Assembly (NCBI GenBank): GCA_021817025.1
Contig: JAKAWF010000279.1
Location: forward strand, 1-5,042
Direction of reading: 5' to 3'
DNA from: a bacterium
GTDB taxonomy: Bacteria > Chloroflexota > Dormibacteria > UBA8260 > Bog-877
DNA length: 5,042 nucleotides
Shown here: positions 1-5,042 of the stretch, in pieces
Numbering within the stretch: the stretch's first letter is position 1
Layout of the letters: every line of letters begins with the position of its first letter
Translations under genes and position numbers: made by a program
The notes under the pieces: model-generated
What the model was told of the DNA's origin: nothing
Databases searched by the model: none
What the model saw: the letters and a program-made list of their open reading frames with translations, nothing else

Positions 1-344
1 GCTGCTCGGCACAGCTCGCGGACGGTGGCCAGGTTGGCGAGCACCGTCGCGCTCAGGGCGCTGAGAGCTGGTCCGGCCGGCAAGAGCTCCGAGCAGGTGG
101 CCAGGTGCTCGCGCTCGACGGCATCGACCATGGCCTCCCAGGCATCCGCCGGCTGGCGCTGGGCCGCCTCTCCGGCCGCCACCAGGGTGTCGGTCGTGGA
201 CCCCATGGCCGACACCACCACCACCGGAGTCCCCGCCGCCGACTGGGACTGGACCAACCGCGCCGCCGCCTGAATCCGGGCGGCGTCGCCCAGCGAGGTG
301 CCGCCGAATTTGAGAGCCAGGTGGGTCCCGCTCACTTCGCTCAT
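1..344 (-). CDS. lysC: Aspartokinase, N-terminal part (runs off left edge)
   Basis: Aspartokinase phosphorylates L-aspartate with ATP to give 4-aspartyl phosphate, the committed step to lysine, threonine and methionine, in the cytoplasm. Reading leftwards from ATG at 344 gives 114 complete codons with no stop. The N-terminus has the family signature LALKFGGTSLGDAARI (residues 9-24; KFGGTS is the nucleotide/aspartate-binding motif of the amino-acid kinase fold), then VVVVSAMGSTTDTL (41-54), the second conserved strand-loop of aspartokinases. The start is set by GGTGATC at 349-355, a 7-base match to the extended Shine-Dalgarno, just ahead of the ATG. The ATG lies 6 nt after the thrB stop, so the gene is third in a thrC-thrB operon. 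This suggests, but does not prove, a threonine-branch isozyme. The C-terminal ACT domains, and any fusion to homoserine dehydrogenase (ThrA/MetL type), lie outside the window, so monofunctional and bifunctional forms cannot be told apart. The family call is firm; the gene symbol is provisional. Confidence 0.9.
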   Translation of the reverse strand, partial: MSEVSGTHLALKFGGTSLGDAARIQAAARLVQSQSAAGTPVVVVSAMGSTTDTLVAAGEAAQRQPADAWEAMVDAVEREHLATCSELLPAGPALSALSATVLANLATVRELCRA

Positions 345-348
345 CCTG

Positions 349-355
349 GATCACC
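349..355 (-). promoter_or_regulatory. Shine-Dalgarno for aspartokinase, embedded in the thrB stop
   Basis: On the minus strand the bases read GGTGATC, matching the 3' part of the full anti-16S consensus (GGAGGTGATC). The thrB stop codon TGA (353-351) lies inside this motif. Only CAGG separates it from the aspartokinase ATG at 344. A ribosome terminating on thrB would therefore sit on the initiation site of the next gene, which is the usual layout for translational coupling. Confidence 0.6.
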
Positions 356-1307
356 CATGCCAAACGCGGTGCGGGGTGCCGAGGTTGTCGGCCGCCAAGG
401 AGATGGTCCGGGCCTCGACCCCGGCCTGTGCGAAGGCGCCCTTCAAGAGGGCCTCGGCCAGCTCGGGCTCGCCCCTGGAGATGGCCAGAACCGCGGATCC
501 GCTCCCGCTCAGGCACACCCCCATGAGCTTGGGGTGCCGCAATTCCAAGCACTCGCGCAGCCCGGGGAGGAGCCGGGCGCGCTGAGGCTGGTGCCAGCGA
601 TCATCGAAGAACTCGGGCCGGAAGTCGAAGCTGCCGGAGAAGGCGGTCGCCACCAGCAGCGCCGTCCGCTGCAGGTTGCTCACCGCGTCCGCCCGGCCGT
701 AGCTGGACGGCAACACGGCCCTCGCCTCCTTGGTGGGCATAGTACGGTCGGGGATAGCGAAGGTGAAGCGAAGCTCGTCGGGGACCGACACCCGGGCCAC
801 GCGCAGACCGTCGGAGACGCGGGCCGCCACCACAAAGCCCCCCAGATAGGCCGCCGCCACGTTGTCGGGGTGCCCGTCCAGCTCCGCGGCGAGCTCCAAA
901 AACGCCTCGTCCGACGGTCGTGTGGGCGCCAGCCGGGCGGCCAGGGTCAGGCCCGCCACGATGGCGGCGGCGCTCGACCCCATGCCCACTCCTATCGGTA
1001 TGGAGCTGCGCACGTGAAGCCACAGGCCGGGCTCGCCGCCCCCGAAACGCTGGGTGCCGGCCGCGAGCGCCCGGATCAGGAGGTTGTCCGGCCCGGAGCC
1101 GACGGCTTGCGGCTGCGGCCCCCGGTAGCTGAGATCGATGCCAGGCTGCACCCGAGGGGTGGCGATCGCCTCGAGGTGGAGCTGCACCGCCACGGCGGCG
1201 CAGTCGAACGCGACCCCGAGGTTGGCGGAGGTAGCCGGGACCCGGCAGTGCTGACTGGGGCCGGCCTCTCCCCACACGCCGTCGTCCCTGCCCGGCTCCT
1301 GGGTCAC
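351..1307 (-). CDS. thrB: Homoserine kinase (GHMP family)
   Basis: ThrB phosphorylates L-homoserine to O-phosphohomoserine, the substrate of the threonine synthase encoded just upstream. From GTG at 1307 the protein is 318 aa, close to the usual 300-310. GHMP-kinase landmarks appear in order: VPATSANLGVAFD (residues 23-35, motif 1), IPIGVGMGSSAAA (103-115, the glycine-rich phosphate loop of motif 2), GHPDNVAAA (145-153, typical of homoserine kinases), TKEARAVLP (192-200), and GVCLSGSGSAVLAI (263-276, motif 3). Motif 2 has Met where Leu is common and motif 3 has Ser where Pro is common (SGSGP); both look like tolerated variants. The GTG at 1307 was chosen because GTGA overlaps the thrC stop by 4 nt. 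It leaves about 22 residues before motif 1, longer than usual, and its upstream Shine-Dalgarno is weak. A GTG at 1277, 10 codons in, is the main alternative. The frame is open further upstream to 1430, but that stretch overlaps thrC and has no homology-like features. Confidence 0.95.
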   Translation of the reverse strand: MTQEPGRDDGVWGEAGPSQHCRVPATSANLGVAFDCAAVAVQLHLEAIATPRVQPGIDLSYRGPQPQAVGSGPDNLLIRALAAGTQRFGGGEPGLWLHVRSSIPIGVGMGSSAAAIVAGLTLAARLAPTRPSDEAFLELAAELDGHPDNVAAAYLGGFVVAARVSDGLRVARVSVPDELRFTFAIPDRTMPTKEARAVLPSSYGRADAVSNLQRTALLVATAFSGSFDFRPEFFDDRWHQPQRARLLPGLRECLELRHPKLMGVCLSGSGSAVLAISRGEPELAEALLKGAFAQAGVEARTISLAADNLGTPHRVWHG

Positions 1308-2545
1308 CCGGCCACCGCGGCGGCACAGCACACCGCTTCGAATTCGGAAAGCCGGGTCCCCACCACGGGACCCAGATCGACCGTGCCAGCCAGCGCGTCC
1401 GTCGTCTTCAGCCCGTTCCCGGTGATGCACAGCACGGTGGTCTCATGGGGTGCGATCCGGCCGTCCGCCAGGAGCTTGGCCGCACCGGCGACCGTGACTC
1501 CGGCCGCGGTCTCACCAAAGATCCCCTCCGTCCTCGCCAGCAGGCGCATCCCCTGGATGATCTCATCATCGGTGGCTGCGGCCGCGGAGCCCCCGCTGTC
1601 GCGGATCACCCGCAGGGCGCGATGTCCGTCGGCCGGATCGCCGATGGCCAGGGAGTGGCAGATGGTCCGCGGCCGCACCGGCACCAGCTCGGAGCCCCCG
1701 CTCCGCACCGCGGTCGCTATCGGTGCGCAGCCCGCCGCCTGGGCGCCGAAGAACCTGACCTCGTGGTCTGCCACCAGGCCCAGCGCCACCAGCTCCCGGA
1801 AGCCCTTGGCGATGCGACTTATCTGGGCGCCGCCCGCCATCGGCACCACCACGTTGTCGGGGAGCCGCCAGCCCAGCTGTTCGGCGATTTCGAAGCCGAC
1901 CGTCTTCGACCCCTCGGCGTAGTACGCGCGCAGGTTGACATTGACAAACCCCCACGCATGCCTCTCGGCGATCTCAGCGCAGAGCCGGTTCACCTGGTCG
2001 TAGTTGCCGTCGACCCGCACCAGCCTGGCTCCGTAGACGGCGGTCGCCAGCAGTTTGGCGGGCTCCAGACTCGACGGGACCAGGATCCAAGCCTCAAGCC
2101 CCAGCCGCGCCGCCTGGGCGGCCACCGCGTTGGCCAGGTTACCGGTGGAAGCGCAACCGACCACCGTCAGGCCGAGTGAGCGCGCCGCCGCCAGCGCCAC
2201 CGCGACCACCCGGTCCTTGAAGGAGAGAGTCGGGAAGCAGGCGGAGTCGTTCTTGAGGAGGAGCCGCTCGGACCCGAGCTCGCGGCCAAGTGAGGGGGCC
2301 TGCAGCAGTGGGGTGAAGCCCACCGGCAGGTCGGTCGGGGTGTCCTCGGGCACGGGCAGCAGCTCGCGGTACCTCCAGATGTCGCGGGCACGGCTGGCGA
2401 TCACCGACCGGGTCAGGCGCCGACGGATCGAGGCCAGATCGTAGGCGACCTCCAGGGGAGTGAAGCAGTCGTCGCAGAAGATCGTGGTGCCGTCGGGATA
2501 TTCACGCGAGCAGCGGGGACACTGGAGTCGAAACAGGGGGGACAT
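1304..2545 (-). CDS. thrC: Threonine synthase, long form with N-terminal zinc ribbon
   Basis: This PLP enzyme converts O-phosphohomoserine and water to L-threonine and phosphate, the last step of the pathway. The 413-residue protein opens with a zinc-ribbon-like set of cysteines, C9-x2-C12 and C24-x2-C27. The PLP-binding lysine is K110 in TLSFKDR. The phosphate-holding loop is ASTGNLANAVAA (STGN at 133-136). A glycine-rich VVPMAGG stretch lies at 233-239, and TGNGLKTTDA (375-384) is the typical C-terminal motif near the cofactor ring. The fold-type II serine/threonine dehydratase-like family is clear; KxxD in SFKD and the TGNGLKT tail separate threonine synthase from threonine deaminase or cysteine synthase. 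The ATG at 2545 is preceded by TGAGGAG at 2557-2563, 11 nt upstream. It is the first gene of a minus-strand operon, diverges from asd, and its TGA overlaps the proposed GTG of thrB. No truncation or missing key residue is seen. Confidence 0.96.
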   Translation of the reverse strand: MSPLFRLQCPRCSREYPDGTTIFCDDCFTPLEVAYDLASIRRRLTRSVIASRARDIWRYRELLPVPEDTPTDLPVGFTPLLQAPSLGRELGSERLLLKNDSACFPTLSFKDRVVAVALAAARSLGLTVVGCASTGNLANAVAAQAARLGLEAWILVPSSLEPAKLLATAVYGARLVRVDGNYDQVNRLCAEIAERHAWGFVNVNLRAYYAEGSKTVGFEIAEQLGWRLPDNVVVPMAGGAQISRIAKGFRELVALGLVADHEVRFFGAQAAGCAPIATAVRSGGSELVPVRPRTICHSLAIGDPADGHRALRVIRDSGGSAAAATDDEIIQGMRLLARTEGIFGETAAGVTVAGAAKLLADGRIAPHETTVLCITGNGLKTTDALAGTVDLGPVVGTRLSEFEAVCCAAAVAG

Positions 2546-2556
2546 GATGGATGGTG

Positions 2557-2563
2557 CTCCTCA
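2557..2563 (-). promoter_or_regulatory. Shine-Dalgarno for thrC
   Basis: On the minus strand the bases read TGAGGAG, with an 11-nt spacer to the ATG at 2545. It is the best conventional ribosome binding site in the window. It fixes the thrC start just upstream of the zinc-ribbon cysteines. Confidence 0.65.
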
Positions 2564-2585
2564 GAGATTGCAGATGCGCGGACAG

Positions 2586-2630
2586 CAACCAGGGCGGGCC
2601 CAGGCGTGCCCAGAGAGCTCACCTGGGTTG
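2586..2630 (-). promoter_or_regulatory. Inverted repeat in the thrC leader (possible RNA hairpin)
   Basis: On the plus strand, CAACCAGG (2586-2593) pairs with CCTGGGTTG (2622-2630) as an 8-bp stem with one bulged G. Inside it, GGGC (2596-2599) can pair with GCCC (2608-2611). An alternative stem, CCCAG (2609-2613) with CTGGG (2623-2627), uses the same bases, so the two folds exclude each other. In the thrC transcript this lies about 40-85 nt before the start codon. Such geometry could act in leader control, but there is no U tract or leader peptide, and GC-rich DNA makes chance stems common. Confidence 0.3.
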
Positions 2631-2645
2631 GTTCGGGGGAGCACC

Positions 2646-2659
2646 AGCGCCGGAGCGCT
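2646..2659. repeat. Short perfect inverted repeat (5-bp stem, 4-nt loop)
   Basis: AGCGC (2646-2650) and GCGCT (2655-2659) form a perfect stem around a CGGA loop. It is compact and GC-rich and sits in the middle of the divergent intergenic region. It could be a protein-binding site or an RNA hairpin in the thrC leader, or simply chance. Confidence 0.25.
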
Positions 2660-2745
2660 AGAGCTTGTTTCGCGTGTCCCCCGCGCCACGCCGGCGCATT
2701 CGCATCCCCTGCCCCGCAGCACGCAGCGGCTGCCGCATCAGCAGA

Positions 2746-2759
2746 CGCGCCTTCGCGCG
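2746..2759. repeat. Short perfect inverted repeat (5-bp stem, 4-nt loop)
   Basis: CGCGC (2746-2750) and GCGCG (2755-2759) flank a CTTC loop, giving a perfect all-GC stem. It has the same 5+4+5 geometry as the repeat at 2646-2659 but an unrelated sequence. No function can be assigned. Confidence 0.25.
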
Positions 2760-2861
2760 CGGGTCCACCTCGCCTGGTGTGGGGCAGCCGGTCAGCATCG
2801 CCACACTGTAGCGGATCGGCCCCGGGCGGTGTGCGAGCGCCCACCTGCGAAACTCTCCCGG

Positions 2862-3914
2862 ATGGGATCGCAGCAGGCAAAGGTGGGCATCCTGGGGGCG
2901 ACCGGAGCCGTCGGGCAGCACCTGGTCGCGCATCTGGTCGACCATCCATGGTTCACCCTCACCGAGGTGGTGGCGTCACCGAGGTCGGCCGGGAGGCCGT
3001 ACGCGGAGGCGGTGCGCTGGCAGCTTCCGGGCCCGATTCCCGGGCTCGCCGGCCGGCTGGTGGTGAAGGATCTTGAGGCCGACCTCGATTGCGATCTTCT
3101 GCTATCGGCCCTGGACAGCGATGCGGCGGTGGCTGAGGTCTCCTTCGCGAGTGCGGGTTTCCCGGTGGTGAGCAACAGCAGCCGGCATCGCATGGATGGG
3201 GACGTGCCCCTGGTCATCCCGGAGGTCAACCCCGGGCATCTCGGAGCGGTCGCGGAGCAGCGTCGGCGGCGAGGCTACTCCAGGGGCATGATCATCACCA
3301 ATCCCAACTGTTCCACGGTGGGTCTGGCGCTGGCGCTCAAGCCGCTGCACGACGCCTTCGGGGTCACCTCCGTCCAGGTGGTCACCATGCAGGCCATCTC
3401 CGGGGCCGGGCTGGACGGGGTATCCGCCCTGTCCATCCAGGACAACGTCATCCCGCACATACAGGGCGAGGAGGAGAAGCTGGAGGCGGAGACGGCCAAG
3501 ATCCTGGGTGGCCACGGCGCCGCGGGGTTCGAGCCAGCGGTGATGGCCATCAGCGCGCAGTGCAATCGGGTTCCGGTCCTGGATGGCCACACCGAGTCGA
3601 TCTCCGTTCGCCTCTCGAAACCGGCGACGGAGGAGCAGATGCGCCGGGTGATGAGCTCCTTTGCGGGTGCGGTGGCGGACCTCCACCTGCCGTCGTCGCC
3701 GCCGGCGCCGCTCCTGGTGAGCAGTGAGCCGGATCGGCCCCAGCCCCGGCTGGACCGTGACCAGGGCCACGGCATGACGGTGGTGGTCGGCCGGCTGCGC
3801 CCGTGTCCGGTGCTGGACTGGAAGTTCACCGCCCTGGTGCACAACATGGTCCGGGGAGCTGCCGGGGCAGCCCTCCTCAACGCCGAGTTGCTGGTGGCCC
3901 AGGGCCTCCTGTAG
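2862..3914 (+). CDS. asd: Aspartate-semialdehyde dehydrogenase, archaeal/fungal class
   Basis: Asd reduces L-4-aspartyl phosphate with NADPH to L-aspartate 4-semialdehyde, the branch point to lysine and homoserine. The protein is 350 aa. It opens with a Rossmann nucleotide-binding motif VGILGATGAVG (residues 8-18). The catalytic cysteine is C150 in TNPNCSTVGL and the general-base histidine is H243 in LDGHTESISV. The stretch around residues 178-215 (AISGAG, then DNVIPHIQGEEEKLE and KILG) is the hallmark of the archaeal/fungal class rather than the E. coli type. The ATG at 2862 lies 7 codons before the Rossmann strand, the usual distance. It has no Shine-Dalgarno, so a leaderless mRNA is possible. 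GTG at 2829 is an in-frame alternative, also without a Shine-Dalgarno. The open frame continues upstream to 2460 but there it overlaps thrC antisense and is not credible as coding. It is divergent from thrC-thrB-lysC and encodes the step after the aspartokinase of that operon. Confidence 0.96.
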   Translation: MGSQQAKVGILGATGAVGQHLVAHLVDHPWFTLTEVVASPRSAGRPYAEAVRWQLPGPIPGLAGRLVVKDLEADLDCDLLLSALDSDAAVAEVSFASAGFPVVSNSSRHRMDGDVPLVIPEVNPGHLGAVAEQRRRRGYSRGMIITNPNCSTVGLALALKPLHDAFGVTSVQVVTMQAISGAGLDGVSALSIQDNVIPHIQGEEEKLEAETAKILGGHGAAGFEPAVMAISAQCNRVPVLDGHTESISVRLSKPATEEQMRRVMSSFAGAVADLHLPSSPPAPLLVSSEPDRPQPRLDRDQGHGMTVVVGRLRPCPVLDWKFTALVHNMVRGAAGAALLNAELLVAQGLL

Positions 3915-3921
3915 AGGGACA

Positions 3922-3945
3922 GGCGACCGGCCCGGGAACGGTGCC
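3922..3945. terminator. Hairpin between convergent asd and xth (possible terminator)
   Basis: GGCGACCG (3922-3929) pairs with CGGTGCC (3939-3945), a 7-bp stem with one bulged G around a 9-nt loop. It lies in the 35-nt gap between the asd stop at 3914 and the xth stop at 3950. Position suggests a bidirectional transcription end, but neither strand has the T tract of an intrinsic terminator. Confidence 0.35.
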
Positions 3946-3949
3946 GCCG

Positions 3950-4717
3950 TCAGCGGAGTTCGGCCAGAAGCGGCGCATGATCGCTGGGACGGACTCCGGA
4001 GCGCTCCTCACGGTCGACCGTTACCCGGGTCACCCGGGCCGCGACTCCAGGACTGGCGAGGAGCAGGTCTATCCTCATTCCGAGCCCTCGCCTGAAGAAG
4101 CCCTGGCGGTAATCCCAATAGGTGTAGCCCGACGGCTCCGGGACCGACATGGCCAGATCCACCAGGCCCTGGTCCAGCACCGCCTGCAGGGCGGCACGCT
4201 CCTGCGGGGTCACGTGCGTCGCGCCCTCGAATGCCTTGGGATCGAAGACGTCCTGGTCGCTGGGGGCTACGTTGAAGTCACCGCCGAGGAGGAGGTCACC
4301 GCTGGCCAGCTCTCTTCTCACGGACCTGCTCAGTTCCTCCAGCCACCGCAGCTTGTACTCGAAGAACGGGTGGCCGACCTCCCGGCCATTGGGGATGTAG
4401 ACACTCGCCACCCGCAGGCCTGAGCAGGTGGCGCTGAGATACCTGGGCTCCGCCCGGCCGGTCGGTGCCAGGGTGGGGAGACCGGTGGCCACGCCGGACA
4501 TGCCGACTCTGGAGATCACCGCCACTCCATTCCAGCGGCCGTCCCCGTGGTGGGCTGTCTCGTATCCCAGCTCCTCGAAGGCAGCTCTCGGGAAGGCGGC
4601 GTCGGCCAGCTTGGTCTCCTGTAACAGGAGGATGTCGGGCTGGTTGGCGCTCAACCAGGCGATGACCCGGGGCAGTCGGGCGGTCAGGGAATTCACGTTC
4701 CAGGTGGCGATCAGCAC
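3950..4717 (-). CDS. xth: Exonuclease III-family AP endonuclease
   Basis: Members cleave the DNA backbone 5' to abasic sites and trim 3' ends in base-excision repair, using a divalent metal. The 255-aa protein matches the usual 250-270 length and has the complete active-site set of the endonuclease/exonuclease/phosphatase fold: N7 in TWNVNS, E34 in LLQETK, Y107 in SVYIPNG, D147 and N149 in GGDFNVAP, D217 in MRIDLLL, and the terminal D246-H247 pair in SDHAP. WNGVAV (62-67) and the FFRRGLGMRID segment (207-217) are typical of the bacterial XthA branch. The start is GTG at 4717, which puts the first beta-strand (LIATWNVNS) at the N-terminus as the family expects. Its Shine-Dalgarno is poor (CCAGG at best). 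It lies 42 nt after an ABC transporter gene on the same strand and converges on asd. Co-transcription with the transporter is possible, with no obvious functional link. The symbol xth is a family label. Confidence 0.95.
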   Translation of the reverse strand: MLIATWNVNSLTARLPRVIAWLSANQPDILLLQETKLADAAFPRAAFEELGYETAHHGDGRWNGVAVISRVGMSGVATGLPTLAPTGRAEPRYLSATCSGLRVASVYIPNGREVGHPFFEYKLRWLEELSRSVRRELASGDLLLGGDFNVAPSDQDVFDPKAFEGATHVTPQERAALQAVLDQGLVDLAMSVPEPSGYTYWDYRQGFFRRGLGMRIDLLLASPGVAARVTRVTVDREERSGVRPSDHAPLLAELR

Positions 4718-4759
4718 GGCCTGGCCCGGCTCACGGTCGGATGGTGGTGGGAGGCACGC

Positions 4760-5042
4760 TCAGCTAACCGCTGCCACGTGCTCACCGGCGAACTGTTCGA
4801 AGTAGAGCCTGGCGTAGGCTCCCTCCCGGGCGAGCAGCTCCCGGTGGGTACCGCGCTCGATGATCCGCCCGTGATCCATCATCAGGATCTGGTCGGCCGC
4901 CAGGATGGTGGACAGCCGGTGAGCGATCGCGATGGTGGTGCGACCGTGCATCAGCTGTTCCAGGGCAGCCTGGATCTCTCTCTCGCTGTGGGTGTCGAGG
5001 GCGCTGGTCGCCTCGTCCAGGATCAGGATGCGGGGGTCCTTG
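4760..5042 (-). CDS. ABC exporter, C-terminal part of the ATPase domain (runs off right edge)
   Basis: The visible 93 residues are the second half of an ABC nucleotide-binding domain. The frame is open to the right edge, so the internal Met codon at 4951 is not the start. Visible motifs are Walker B with its glutamate, [13 protein letters not shown] (ILILDE then the D-loop SALD), and the H-loop [10 protein letters not shown], followed by [31 protein letters not shown] and the ERGTHxELL tail are typical of exporters with a membrane domain fused ahead of the ATPase (MsbA/BmrA/MdlB-like), so a fused half-transporter of about 600 aa is likely. The membrane domain, Walker A and the signature motif lie beyond the window. 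The substrate cannot be inferred. The tail after LYFEQF is short and ends in EHVAAVS. The gene ends 42 nt before xth on the same strand. Confidence 0.93.
   Translation of the reverse strand, partial: KDPRILILDEATSALDTHSEREIQAALEQLMHGRTTIAIAHRLSTILAADQILMMDHGRIIERGTHRELLAREGAYARLYFEQFAGEHVAAVS

Larger units (their letters stand above)
2546..2861. other. Divergent intergenic region between thrC and asd
   Basis: These 316 nt separate the two divergent transcription units and should carry both promoters. I see no convincing -35/-10 pair on either strand. A lone TACAGT (minus strand, 2805-2810) has the TANNNT form of a -10 box but no matching -35; if used it would give thrC a leader of about 250 nt. 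Short GC-rich inverted repeats occur at 2586-2630, 2646-2659, 2746-2759 and 2777-2806. No recognisable riboswitch, tRNA or Rho-independent terminator with a T tract is present. No small ORF here has both a ribosome binding site and a plausible composition. Confidence 0.6.

Noticed and set aside
105..1922. A 605-codon open frame on the plus strand, antisense to the aspartokinase, thrB and thrC.
   Set aside because: It is rich in Arg, Gly, Pro and His with no recognisable motif, while the opposite strand encodes three clear enzymes. Long antisense frames are expected in GC-rich coding DNA.
2753..2774. Minus-strand AGGTGGACCCGCG resembles the T-box core AGGGTGGNACCGCG.
   Set aside because: One base is missing and one is changed. 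A T box needs a Stem I of about 100 nt with a specifier loop upstream of it, which would have to lie inside the asd coding region. No specifier loop or downstream helix was found.
2658..2798. A 46-codon minus-strand ORF in the divergent region that could be a leader peptide of thrC.
   Set aside because: There is no Shine-Dalgarno before its ATG and no run of Thr or Ile codons as in thr attenuator peptides. The Arg-rich composition looks like random GC-rich sequence.
2805..2810. TACAGT on the minus strand as a -10 promoter element for thrC.
   Set aside because: It is a single hexamer with no -35 match at the right spacing, which is insufficient to call a promoter.
2460..2861. In-frame upstream extension of asd by 134 codons.
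   Set aside because: It begins inside thrC on the other strand, shows no domain, and the family N-terminus is reached at ATG 2862.
3803..4423. A 206-codon plus-strand open frame overlapping the end of asd and most of xth.
   Set aside because: It is a shadow frame: the minus strand carries the full catalytic set of an exonuclease III enzyme, and this frame has no motif.
1..5042. Mobile elements, CRISPR arrays, tRNA/rRNA genes, toxin-antitoxin or defence genes.
   Set aside because: No direct-repeat array, transposase motif, cloverleaf or defence-family motif was seen. The window is filled by six housekeeping-type genes.

Overview
The window is GC-rich (about two thirds G+C by eye), densely packed chromosomal DNA with short gene gaps, two GTG starts and no mobile-element, phage, CRISPR or RNA-gene signature. 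It looks like ordinary core-metabolism sequence from a high-GC bacterium. The long, zinc-ribbon threonine synthase and the archaeal/fungal-class aspartate-semialdehyde dehydrogenase would fit lineages such as Chloroflexota or Dormibacterota as well as Actinomycetota. That placement is inference, because no phylogenetic marker is present.

The left half (1-2545, minus strand) is a compact operon read thrC -> thrB -> lysC-like: threonine synthase, homoserine kinase, then the N-terminal 114 residues of an aspartokinase that runs off the left edge. The thrC stop and the proposed thrB GTG overlap in a GTGA, and thrB and the aspartokinase are 6 nt apart, so the three are probably co-transcribed and translationally coupled. 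A 316-nt divergent intergenic region (2546-2861) separates this operon from asd (2862-3914, plus strand). It holds a good Shine-Dalgarno for thrC and several short GC-rich inverted repeats, but no promoter or riboswitch I can name.

Together the enzymes cover aspartate -> aspartyl-phosphate (aspartokinase), -> aspartate semialdehyde (Asd), and homoserine -> phosphohomoserine (ThrB) -> threonine (ThrC). The only step from aspartate to threonine without a gene in view is homoserine dehydrogenase, which may lie beyond the left edge, either as a separate gene or fused to the aspartokinase.

The right part (3950-5042, minus strand) is functionally unrelated. It has an exonuclease III-family AP endonuclease (xth) convergent with asd across a 35-nt gap that contains a hairpin, preceded by the C-terminal 93 residues of an exporter-type ABC transporter that runs off the right edge.

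I did not find a convincing undescribed system. The points most worth checking are the archaeal/fungal-class Asd, the structured leader in front of thrC, the missing Shine-Dalgarno at asd, and the uncertain thrB start.
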